DNA from: an uncultured Lachnospiraceae bacterium
Lineage (GTDB): Bacteria; Bacillota; Clostridia; Lachnospirales; Lachnospiraceae
Assembly (NCBI GenBank): GCA_930989745.1
Contig: CAKNMY010000009.1
Location: forward strand, 1 to 49,422
Direction: 5' to 3'
DNA length: 49,422 bases
Below are positions 41,187 to 48,389 of the stretch, piece by piece. The stretch's first letter is position 1. Each line of letters starts with the position of its first letter. The notes under the pieces were generated by a model that did no database searches, had not been told where the DNA came from, and saw only the letters and a program-made list of their open reading frames with translations. The translations under genes and the position numbers were made by a program.

Positions 41187-42677
41187 ATGGTTACAAACAA
41201 TATGCCGAAAGTAAAGCTTGGAATCGTTGCGGTAAGCCGCGACTGCTTCCCGGAGAGCCTGTCCGTGAACAGGAGAAAGGCGCTGGTAAAAGCGTACGCT
41301 GACAAGTATGACGCAGACGATATCTATGAATGTCCGGTCTGCATCGTGGAGAGCGAGATCCATATGGTACAGGCGCTCGAGGATATTAAGAACGCGGGCT
41401 GCAATGCTCTGTGCGTATATCTTGGAAACTTCGGACCGGAGATTTCCGAGACACTGCTGGCAAAGCATTTTGACGGACCGAAGATGTTCGTTGCAGCTGC
41501 TGAGGAGAGCGGAGACAATCTGTGCCAGGGCCGCGGTGACGCTTACTGCGGTATGTTGAATGCCAGCTATAACCTGGCGCTGCGCAACATCAAAGCGTAC
41601 ATTCCGGAGTACCCGGTGGGAGACGCGGAGGACTGCGCGGACATGATCCACGAGTTCCTGCCGATCGCCCGTGCGGTGATCGCGCTGAACGATCTGAAGA
41701 TCATCAGCTTCGGACCGCGTCCGTTAAACTTCCTTGCATGCAACGCTCCGATCAAGCAGCTCTACAACCTGGGCGTGGAGATTGAGGAGAACTCCGAGCT
41801 CGACTTATTCGAGGCATACAACAAGCATGCAGGCGATGAGAGAATTCCAGCTGTTGTCAAAGAGATGGAGGAAGAGCTGGGAGCCGGAAACAAGAAGCCG
41901 GAGATCCTGCCGAAGCTTGCGCAGTATGAGCTGACCTTAAAGGACTGGATTGAGGAGCACAGAGGCTACCGCAAGTATGTGGCTATCGCGGGCAAGTGCT
42001 GGCCGGCATTCCAGACACAGTTCGGATTCGTTCCGTGCTATGTCAACAGCCGTCTGACCGCTCAGGGCATCCCGGTATCCTGTGAGGTGGATATCTACGG
42101 TGCGCTCAGTGAGTTTATCGGAACCGTTATCAGCCAGGATGCTGTAACCCTGCTGGATATCAACAATACTGTTCCGAAGGATATGTACAAATCCGAGATC
42201 GAGGGCAAGTTCAATTACACGCTGAAAGATACATTCATGGGATTCCACTGCGGAAACACCGCTTCCGGCAAGCTGGCGTTCTGCGAGATGAAGTATCAGA
42301 TGATTATGGCAAGAAATCTGCCGATCGAAGTGACACAGGGAACCTTAGAGGGCGATATCAAGCCGGGCAATATCACTTTCTACCGTCTGCAGAGTACTTC
42401 AGACAACAAGCTGCGCGCGTACATCGCACAGGGTGAGGTGCTTCCGGTTGCGACACGCTCCTTCGGATCCATCGGTGTATTCGCAATCCCGGAGATGGGA
42501 AGATTCTACCGCCACGTGCTGATCGAGGGCAACTATCCGCATCACGGAGCCGTAGCGTTCGGCAATTATGGAAAAGAGCTGTTTGAGGTCTTCAAGTACA
42601 TCGGCGTCGATGTGGAGGAGATCGGATATAATCAGCCGAAGGGTGTAAGATATAAGACGGAGAATCCGTTCGCATAA
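41187..42677 (+). CDS. L-fucose/L-arabinose isomerase family protein
   Basis: Protein of 496 residues of the fucose isomerase-like family (COG2407 type), which converts aldoses to ketoses with a divalent metal. Acidic and His residues in CEVDIYGALSEFIG, DINN, MGFHCGN and the late GNYPHHGAVAFGN loop fit the metal site of the family. True FucI is near 590 residues; this shorter form is common in clostridia, and the substrate is uncertain. A xylulokinase gene follows, so D-xylulose or a related pentulose may be the product. An AAAGGAGG site precedes the ATG. Confidence 0.85.
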   Translation: MVTNNMPKVKLGIVAVSRDCFPESLSVNRRKALVKAYADKYDADDIYECPVCIVESEIHMVQALEDIKNAGCNALCVYLGNFGPEISETLLAKHFDGPKMFVAAAEESGDNLCQGRGDAYCGMLNASYNLALRNIKAYIPEYPVGDAEDCADMIHEFLPIARAVIALNDLKIISFGPRPLNFLACNAPIKQLYNLGVEIEENSELDLFEAYNKHAGDERIPAVVKEMEEELGAGNKKPEILPKLAQYELTLKDWIEEHRGYRKYVAIAGKCWPAFQTQFGFVPCYVNSRLTAQGIPVSCEVDIYGALSEFIGTVISQDAVTLLDINNTVPKDMYKSEIEGKFNYTLKDTFMGFHCGNTASGKLAFCEMKYQMIMARNLPIEVTQGTLEGDIKPGNITFYRLQSTSDNKLRAYIAQGEVLPVATRSFGSIGVFAIPEMGRFYRHVLIEGNYPHHGAVAFGNYGKELFEVFKYIGVDVEEIGYNQPKGVRYKTENPFA

Positions 42678-42716
42678 TCACAGACATACAGTCAAACCTA
42701 TTTACAATACAGAAGA

Positions 42717-42755
42717 TTCCCCGGGCGCCCGGCCATTCGGTGGCGTACCGGGGAA
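42717..42755 (+). other. Intergenic hairpin between isomerase and xylulokinase genes
   Basis: TTCCCCGG (42717-42724) pairs with CCGGGGAA (42748-42755), with an inner GCC/GGC stem possible. There is no T tract after it, so it is not a normal terminator. It could protect or process the mRNA, or weaken the downstream gene. Confidence 0.6.
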
Positions 42756-42789
42756 AGCTATTCATGAAAACGCAAGGAGGATATAAGAA

Positions 42790-44262
42790 ATGTTATATAT
42801 CGGCGTAGACCTCGGCACATCCGCAGTCAAGCTGCTCCTCATGGACAGCACCGGAAAGATCGAGAAAATTGTCTCCAGGGAATATCCGCTGTATTTCCCG
42901 CATCCGGCATGGTCGGAGCAGAATCCGGAGGACTGGTACCGCGAGAGCATCGAGGGAATCCGCGAACTGACAGCGGACTGCGATAAGAGCCAGGTAGCAG
43001 GAATCAGCTTCGGCGGACAGATGCACGGACTTGTGACACTTGATGAAAACGATGAAGTCATCCGCCCGGCAATCCTCTGGAACGACGGACGTTCCACAAA
43101 GGAGACGGACTACCTGAACGAAGTGATCGGGACAGAGAATCTCTCAAAGTATACGGCAAACATTGCGTTTACCGGATTTACCGCTCCCAAGATCCTCTGG
43201 ATGAGAGAAAATGAGCCGGATAAATTTGCGCGCATCCGCAAGATCATGCTTCCGAAAGATTATCTGGCATACCGCCTGTCCGGAACATTCTGCAGCGACT
43301 ATTCCGACGCTTCCGGAATGCTCCTGATGGATGTGCAGAACAAGTGCTGGTCAGCGGAAATGATGGAACTGTGCGGCATCACAAGAGAACAGCTTCCGGA
43401 TCTGTATGAGAGTTATGAGGTTGTGGGAACTTTAAAACCGCAGATTGCGGAGGAACTCGGACTTTCCGAAAATGTGAAAATCATCGCCGGAGCCGGAGAC
43501 AATGCGGCAGCGGCAGTGGGAACCGGAACCGTGGGCGAGGGACACTGCAACATCTCTCTCGGAACGAGCGGAACGATCTTTATCTCAAGCAGAAACTTCC
43601 GTGTGGACAGCCACAATGCGCTGCACTCCTTCGCGCACGCGGACGGAGGCTACCATCTGATGGGCTGCATGCTGAGCGCGGCGTCCTGCAATAAATGGTG
43701 GATGGAGGAGATCTTAAAGACCAGCGAATTCTCCAAAGAGCAGGAAGGCATCGTGAAGCTGGGTGAGAATCAGGTATTCTACCTGCCGTATCTCATGGGA
43801 GAGCGCTCCCCACACAATGACCCGCAGGCAAGAGCGACATTTACCGGAATGACGATGGATACAACCCGCGAGGAAATGACCCAGGCTGTGCTGGAGGGCG
43901 TGGTATTCGCTCTGAGAGATTCCCTGGAAGTGGCGAGAAGCTTAGGAATAACAATCGAGCGCACCAAAATCTGCGGCGGAGGCGCGAAGAGCCCGCTGTG
44001 GAAGAAGATGGTGGCGAATATTATGAACCTGAAGGTGGACGTTCTGGAGAACGAGGAAGGCCCCGCAATGGGCGGCGCGATTCTTGCAGCTGTGGGCTGC
44101 GGAGAATACCCGGATGTTCAGACAGCTGCGGAGCAGCTCGTACATATCCGGGAGACGGTAGAACCGGAGCCGGAACTTGTGGCTAAGTATGAGAAGCAGT
44201 ACAGCAAATTTAGAGAGATCTATCCGGCGCTGAAACCGGTGTTTAAGAAACTGGCGGAATAA
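42790..44262 (+). CDS. xylB: Xylulokinase
   Basis: FGGY-family kinase of 490 residues that phosphorylates D-xylulose to xylulose-5-phosphate. N-terminal phosphate loop GVDLGTSAVK, the substrate loop FGGQMHGLV and WNDGR (XylB-specific QMHG), GAGDNAAAAVGTG with the catalytic Asp, and the C-terminal GGGAKSPLWKKM are all present. No xylA or transporter gene is in the window. AAGGAGG is 8 bases before the ATG. A strong terminator ends the operon. Related pentuloses could also be used. Confidence 0.94.
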   Translation: MLYIGVDLGTSAVKLLLMDSTGKIEKIVSREYPLYFPHPAWSEQNPEDWYRESIEGIRELTADCDKSQVAGISFGGQMHGLVTLDENDEVIRPAILWNDGRSTKETDYLNEVIGTENLSKYTANIAFTGFTAPKILWMRENEPDKFARIRKIMLPKDYLAYRLSGTFCSDYSDASGMLLMDVQNKCWSAEMMELCGITREQLPDLYESYEVVGTLKPQIAEELGLSENVKIIAGAGDNAAAAVGTGTVGEGHCNISLGTSGTIFISSRNFRVDSHNALHSFAHADGGYHLMGCMLSAASCNKWWMEEILKTSEFSKEQEGIVKLGENQVFYLPYLMGERSPHNDPQARATFTGMTMDTTREEMTQAVLEGVVFALRDSLEVARSLGITIERTKICGGGAKSPLWKKMVANIMNLKVDVLENEEGPAMGGAILAAVGCGEYPDVQTAAEQLVHIRETVEPEPELVAKYEKQYSKFREIYPALKPVFKKLAE

Positions 44263-44269
44263 TGAAAGC

Positions 44270-44300
44270 AGGGGGCTGTTTTTGACAGCCCCCCATTTTT
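44270..44300 (+). terminator. Terminator after xylB
   Basis: GGGGGCTGT pairs with ACAGCCCCC around a TTTTG loop, followed by ATTTTT. Strong rho-independent terminator. Confidence 0.93.
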
Positions 44301-44307
44301 GTACAGC

Positions 44308-44349
44308 AAAAATCCGAATGCATCGCCCTGAGGAAATGCGTTCGGATTA
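44308..44349 (-). terminator. Terminator of tRNA-Leu copy 1
   Basis: Read on the reverse strand, AATCCGAACGCATT pairs with ATGCATTCGGATT and is followed by TTTTTG. It lies about 10 bases after the tRNA gene. Confidence 0.85.
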
Positions 44350-44358
44350 TAAAAAAGA

Positions 44359-44442
44359 TGCAGGAGACGGGACTTGAACCCACACGATGTTGCCACCACA
44401 GGCACCTGAAGCCTGCGCGTCTGCCAATTCCGCCACTCCTGC
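44359..44442 (-). tRNA. tRNA-Leu (anticodon CAG), copy 1
   Basis: 84 bases on the reverse strand. The acceptor stem is GCAGGAG/CTCCTGC with A as discriminator. The anticodon stem CAGGC/GCCTG encloses UUCAGGU, giving anticodon CAG for CUG codons. A class II variable arm (around GTGGTGGCAACATC) and the GGTTCAAGTCC T arm fit Leu. The 3' CCA is not encoded. Copies 2 and 3 are identical in sequence. Confidence 0.97.
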
Positions 44443-44482
44443 ATATCCTATGAAGTTTGCCGGTGTCTCACCTGCAAAAAAT

Positions 44483-44511
44483 ATAATAACAGGACAGGAG
44501 ACAAAAGTCAA
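44483..44511 (-). promoter_or_regulatory. Promoter of tRNA-Leu copy 1
   Basis: Reverse strand: TTGACT (44511-44506), 17 bases, TATTAT (44488-44483), about 40 bases before the mature tRNA 5' end. Confidence 0.8.
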
Positions 44512-44630
44512 CACTTTTTTTGGAAAAATTTCAAAAATTTCAATTCCTCCTGAATTCTCTGATCAGGGGATGGCTTTTTGGAGGGAAAACAGTTATTCTT
44601 ATTACATAAAATTGAAAAGGGGGAAGGAAG

Positions 44631-45095
44631 ATGGATCAATCGCTGACAGGAAGATTCATAGCCAGGAAACGGAAAGAGAAAAATCTTACGCAGGAACAGC
44701 TGGCGGAGCGGATCGGGGTGTCGAATAAGACGGTATCAAAATGGGAGACCGGAAAATCTATGCCCGACTACGCGGTTATGAAAAGACTCTGCAAAGAACT
44801 GCAGATTACGGTCGCAGAACTCATGGACGGGGAGGAAAAAGAAGAGGAGCTGCACGTATGCGGCGAGGAACAGATCATGGATTTGCTGAGAAGGGTGCAG
44901 GAACTGGAACAACAGAGAACGATGCTGTACGGCATCATGCTGATTGTAATGGGGATTGCTCTGCAGGCAGTTGCGCATACAATAGGGGGATCCGATATGA
45001 TGGATTTCCTTTCGGGGGTTCTGCTCGGAGTATCGGTTGGTGAGATGCTGGTCGGCGCTTACGTGATTGGATGCAGGGTGATTCTGAAACAATAG
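44631..45095 (+). CDS. XRE family regulator with C-terminal membrane helices
   Basis: Protein of 154 residues. An N-terminal HTH_3 domain (RFIARKRKEKN, LTQEQLAERIGVSNKTVSKWETG, then PDYAVMKRLC) is followed by an acidic linker, a short Leu/Glu/Gln helix and two hydrophobic helices (about 97-118 and 125-148). The regulator may thus be held at the membrane. It lies alone between two tRNA-Leu genes, on the opposite strand. Targets are unknown. GGGGGAAGGAAG precedes the ATG. Confidence 0.9.
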   Translation: MDQSLTGRFIARKRKEKNLTQEQLAERIGVSNKTVSKWETGKSMPDYAVMKRLCKELQITVAELMDGEEKEEELHVCGEEQIMDLLRRVQELEQQRTMLYGIMLIVMGIALQAVAHTIGGSDMMDFLSGVLLGVSVGEMLVGAYVIGCRVILKQ

Positions 45096-45121
45096 GCAGT
45101 TCGCTGTGCGAACTGCCTATT
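45091..45121. terminator. Terminator-like hairpin after the XRE gene
   Basis: AATAGGCAGTTCG pairs perfectly with CGAACTGCCTATT around CTGTG. It includes the XRE stop codon. Its T tract is poor on both strands. It may also end the transcript of tRNA-Leu copy 2. Confidence 0.65.
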
Positions 45122-45139
45122 GCTGAAAATAAAAAAAGA

Positions 45140-45223
45140 TGCAGGAGACGGGACTTGAACCCACACGATGTTGCCACCACAGGCACCTGAAGCCTGCGCG
45201 TCTGCCAATTCCGCCACTCCTGC
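45140..45223 (-). tRNA. tRNA-Leu (anticodon CAG), copy 2
   Basis: 84 bases, the same sequence as copy 1, on the reverse strand. The 5' flank (on the forward strand: TATGAAGTTTGCCGATGTCTC) is almost the same as in copy 1, so the two arose by a fairly recent duplication that covered the flank. Confidence 0.97.
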
Positions 45224-45263
45224 ATATCTTATGAAGTTTGCCGATGTCTCATCGACGAATGAT

Positions 45264-45292
45264 ATAATAGCATGGCGTGGAGAAAAAGTCAA
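45264..45292 (-). promoter_or_regulatory. Promoter of tRNA-Leu copy 2
   Basis: Reverse strand: TTGACT (45292-45287), 17 bases, TATTAT (45269-45264). It is equal in form to the promoter of copy 1. Confidence 0.8.
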
Positions 45293-45328
45293 CTGTTTTT
45301 TGGGAAAAAATGAAAAAAATGTAACGAT

Positions 45329-45499
45329 TCAGTCGCTGTTCAGCAAATTGAAAAAGGACTTATAGCTTTTCTGATATCCGGAAGCTGTTCTGCCGTAACA
45401 TTTTTTGAAAGCGCGCTCGAATGTTTTGATATCGCTGTAGCCGGTCAGCTCCGCGGCCTGCGTGATACTGCAGCCCTCCCGCAAAGCTCTGTAATTATC
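45329..45499 (-). pseudogene. Remnant of an AraC-family regulator (C-terminal HTH only)
   Basis: About 55 residues match the second half of an AraC DNA-binding domain: SITQAAELTGYSDIKTFERAFKKCYG, shown here as its key parts ITQAAELTGYSD and FERAFKKCYG. The sensor domain and first HTH are missing. In the open frame the residues before it are non-homologous and hydrophobic. It is a decayed fragment; its lost part may have been where the neighbouring promoter now lies. It may once have controlled the URO-D gene that diverges from it. Confidence 0.75.
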
Positions 45500-45531
45500 A
45501 ATTTTTGTGTAGTTTACATTAATATATACCG

Positions 45532-45561
45532 TTGAAAATGTCAATAAGAACGGGATAAAAT
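45532..45561 (+). promoter_or_regulatory. Promoter of the URO-D-family gene
   Basis: TTGAAA (45532-45537), 18 bases, TAAAAT (45556-45561). An AAGGAGG ribosome site follows and the ATG is at 45584. Confidence 0.6.
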
Positions 45562-45583
45562 AAAGCAAAAGGAGGCAGATGAC

Positions 45584-46831
45584 ATGACGAAAAGAGAGAT
45601 TGAAATCTTAAGAGAACTTGCGCGTAGAAAAATGGAAATAGCGGCTGATCCGCAAAACGAAATAAATAAAAAGCTGTGGACAGATACGAATGATCTGAAA
45701 ATGAGTATTCCGCCCATCTATATCAATGAGGTATGCTGGAATGAGATGAACGTGAATGATGAACTGACGCTTCAGACCGACGACCCGTTCTGCAGGGAAC
45801 TGGAAGACCAGATGCGGAAAGAAATATATTCCTGGAACCATTTTGCGGGAAATATGGTTGTAAGTCCCTATATGGAATGTCCGATTGTGGTGACCGGGGA
45901 CAATTTTGGAATCTCGGAAGACGTGGATATCATACAGACAGACTCGACCAGCGATGTGGTGTCCAGACATTTTCATGTTCAGATTAAGGACGAGCAGGAT
46001 ATCTGCAAGATCAAAGAGCCCAGGGTGGAGATCGACAGGGAAAAGACAGAACAGAATTTCAGCCGGATGCAGGAGATTTTTGACGGTGTTTTTCCGGTGA
46101 AGCTGACGGGAAGACGCGGTATGTGGTTTACTCCCTGGGACAATCTGATACGCTGGACCGGCGTGGAACCGGTTATGTACGATCTGATCGAACGGCCGGA
46201 ATACATAGACGCGCTCGTAAGCCGTTTTGTAGATGTTTCCATTTCTCTGATGGAGCAGTACAGAAAACTGAAACTGTGGGCGTCCAACAATCTGAACCAG
46301 AGAGTGGGATCAGGCGGATACGGCTATACGACAGCTCTCGACGCGCCGGACGGCCTCGATACGGGCGCGGATACCAGGCAGTTATGGGGCTGCGGAAACG
46401 CGCAGATTTTTTCGGATGTCTCAGAGCAGATGCACTGGGAGTTTTCGCTGAAGCATGAAATCCGGTGGCTGAAACAGTTTGGACTGAATTACTATGGATG
46501 CTGCGAACCGCTGCACAATAAGATGCGCATTCTGGAAAAAATCCCAAATCTGAGAAAAGTGTCGGTAAGCCCCTGGTGCAATATAGAAGTGCTCAGAGAG
46601 AACGCAAAAGGAAACTATGTGCTTTCGTGCAAACCGAGCCCGGCTGTGTTTGCAACCGATACCTTCGATGAACAGGCTGCGCGGAGAGCGGTCAGAACGA
46701 TTCTGGAGCAGACCAGAGGCTGCAGTCTGGAACTGATCATGAAAGATATCAGTACCGTCCGCTATCAGCCTCAGAAATTATGGCGATGGAGTGAGATTGC
46801 CCGGGAAGAAATTGACAGGATGTATAGGTAA
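45584..46831 (+). CDS. URO-D superfamily protein (uroporphyrinogen decarboxylase/methyltransferase-like)
   Basis: Protein of 415 residues with a probable TIM-barrel fold of the URO-D superfamily. Clostridial members of this group are more often methyltransferase relatives (MtaA/MtgA-like) than haem enzymes. NYYGCCEPLHNK and the later SCKPSP supply Cys and His residues that could bind zinc. A conserved TPWD and a Trp-rich N-terminus are seen. No corrinoid protein or activase is nearby, and the substrate is unknown. Haem synthesis is unlikely because the typical URO-D motifs are absent. It has its own promoter and lies between two tRNA-Leu genes. Confidence 0.8.
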   Translation: MTKREIEILRELARRKMEIAADPQNEINKKLWTDTNDLKMSIPPIYINEVCWNEMNVNDELTLQTDDPFCRELEDQMRKEIYSWNHFAGNMVVSPYMECPIVVTGDNFGISEDVDIIQTDSTSDVVSRHFHVQIKDEQDICKIKEPRVEIDREKTEQNFSRMQEIFDGVFPVKLTGRRGMWFTPWDNLIRWTGVEPVMYDLIERPEYIDALVSRFVDVSISLMEQYRKLKLWASNNLNQRVGSGGYGYTTALDAPDGLDTGADTRQLWGCGNAQIFSDVSEQMHWEFSLKHEIRWLKQFGLNYYGCCEPLHNKMRILEKIPNLRKVSVSPWCNIEVLRENAKGNYVLSCKPSPAVFATDTFDEQAARRAVRTILEQTRGCSLELIMKDISTVRYQPQKLWRWSEIAREEIDRMYR

Positions 46832-46849
46832 TACGCTCGGTTAATAAAA

Positions 46850-46883
46850 CCCCCGGTCCCTGCGCGAAGCCAGGGGCCGGGGG
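46850..46883. terminator. Terminator between the URO-D gene and tRNA-Leu copy 3
   Basis: CCCCCGGTCCCTG pairs with CAGGGGCCGGGGG (46871-46883). Read on the reverse strand it is followed by TTTTATT, so it can end the tRNA transcript; on the forward strand it can end the URO-D transcript. Confidence 0.85.
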
Positions 46884-46916
46884 GATGAATGCGGAAATAA
46901 TTAAAACAAAAAAAGA

Positions 46917-47000
46917 TGCAGGAGACGGGACTTGAACCCACACGATGTTGCCACCACAGGCACCTGAAGCCTGCGCGTCTGCCAATTCCGCCACTCCTGC
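46917..47000 (-). tRNA. tRNA-Leu (anticodon CAG), copy 3
   Basis: 84 bases, identical with copies 1 and 2, on the reverse strand. The 5' flank differs more from the other two copies, so this copy split off earlier. Confidence 0.97.
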
Positions 47001-47044
47001 ATTCTCTATAAGTTTTTTGCAAGCGTCTCTCGCTTACAGGACAT

Positions 47045-47073
47045 ACTATACCAGAGATGGAAGGAAAAGTCAA
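47045..47073 (-). promoter_or_regulatory. Promoter of tRNA-Leu copy 3
   Basis: Reverse strand: TTGACT (47073-47068), 17 bases, TATAGT (47050-47045). Confidence 0.8.
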
Positions 47074-47208
47074 CAGTATTTTTCGAAAAAATTTAAATTA
47101 TTAAGAAAAACAAGATAATTCCCGGGACGATTTAAAGGGATTTTTGCATGAAAGTGGATCAGCAAGAGTGAACTGTTACCATTTCACAAAATTTCGTGTA
47201 GAAAATTG

Positions 47209-47237
47209 TTGAAATGGACGGGAGAGTGTGATAAAAT
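47209..47237 (+). promoter_or_regulatory. Promoter of carAB
   Basis: TTGAAA (47209-47214), 17 bases, TAAAAT (47232-47237). The leader of about 70 bases holds a run of nine or more T after CACCATACTC, without a clear hairpin. The gap from 47001 to 47312 otherwise holds only the tRNA promoter and an A+T-rich stretch. Confidence 0.75.
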
Positions 47238-47312
47238 CTATAAGATTAAAAAGGGGCACCATACTCTTTTTTTTTGCATATTTACCCATAAAAAAGAAAG
47301 GATAACGGTGGA

Positions 47313-48389
47313 ATGATGAAAGCTTTTCTGATATTAGAAGATGGACATGTATTTACCGGAACCAGTATTGGTTCTAAAAAAGAAGTGATCAGTGAGATCG
47401 TCTTCAATACCTCGATGACGGGATATCTGGAAGTGCTGACTGACCCTTCCTACGCGGGACAGGCAGTCTGCATGACTTACCCTTTGATAGGCAATTACGG
47501 GATCTGCTATGAGGATCAGGAATCCCTGCGCCCATGGCCGGACGGATATATTGTGCGGGAGCTCTCCCGGCTGCCCAGCAATTTCCGCTCCCAGGATACG
47601 ATCCAGAACTTTCTCAAACGCTTTGATATTCCGGGAATCGCCGGAATCGACACAAGAGCTCTGACCAGAATTCTACGCGAAGAGGGAACCATGAACGGCA
47701 TGATTACCACGAACGAAAACTATGATCTTGACGAAATCATTCCAAAGTTAAAAGCATATACAACCGGAAAGGTAGTGGAAAAGGTTACCTGTTCCGAGAA
47801 GACCGTTTTAAAGGGAAACGGACCGAAGGTCGCGCTGATGGATTTCGGTGCCAAGAACAATATTGCAAGGTCTCTGAACGCGAGAGGATGCCAGGTGACA
47901 ATTTACCCGGCAGGAACCACTGCGGAGGAAATCTTAAAGGCGTCTCCCGACGGAATCATGCTCTCCAACGGACCGGGCGATCCGAAGGAATGTACGGATA
48001 TTATTAAGGAGGTTAAGAAGCTGTATGAGTCCGATGTGCCGATTTTCGCCATCTGCCTCGGACATCAGCTCATGGCGCTTGCCAACGGTATGGATACCCA
48101 CCGCCTGAAATACGGCCACAGGGGAGGAAACCATCCGGTGAAGGATCTGGAGACCGGAAGAGTCTATATCTCTTCTCAGAACCACGGCTATGTGGTGGAT
48201 ACGGACAATCTGGACCCGGCTGTGGCTGTTCCGGCATTTGTCAATGTCAACGACGGGACGAACGAGGGTCTGCGCTACACGGGCAAAAACATTTTTACCG
48301 TGCAGTTCCACCCGGAAGCCTGCCCGGGACCGCAGGATTCCAGCTACCTGTTTGACAGATTTATGGAAATGATGGGAGGTAAAAACTAA
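47313..48389 (+). CDS. carA: Carbamoyl-phosphate synthase small (glutaminase) subunit
   Basis: Protein of 358 residues that takes ammonia from glutamine for carbamoyl phosphate, used in pyrimidine and arginine synthesis. The N-terminal CarA domain ([20 protein letters not shown]) precedes a class I amidotransferase domain with the nucleophile in AICLGHQ and the His/Glu pair in FHPEACPGP. Two adjacent ATG codons are possible (47313 or 47316). Its stop overlaps the carB start (TAATG), so the two subunits are translationally coupled. Confidence 0.97.
   Translation: MMKAFLILEDGHVFTGTSIGSKKEVISEIVFNTSMTGYLEVLTDPSYAGQAVCMTYPLIGNYGICYEDQESLRPWPDGYIVRELSRLPSNFRSQDTIQNFLKRFDIPGIAGIDTRALTRILREEGTMNGMITTNENYDLDEIIPKLKAYTTGKVVEKVTCSEKTVLKGNGPKVALMDFGAKNNIARSLNARGCQVTIYPAGTTAEEILKASPDGIMLSNGPGDPKECTDIIKEVKKLYESDVPIFAICLGHQLMALANGMDTHRLKYGHRGGNHPVKDLETGRVYISSQNHGYVVDTDNLDPAVAVPAFVNVNDGTNEGLRYTGKNIFTVQFHPEACPGPQDSSYLFDRFMEMMGGKN

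Noticed and set aside
42678-42789. Riboswitch or T-box before xylB
   Set aside because: Only a single hairpin is visible; the gap is too short and lacks conserved T-box or riboswitch elements.
44359-47000. Integrated element bounded by tRNA-Leu att sites
   Set aside because: The repeats are complete tRNA genes with their own promoters, not partial 3' ends, and there is no integrase, excisionase or phage gene between them.
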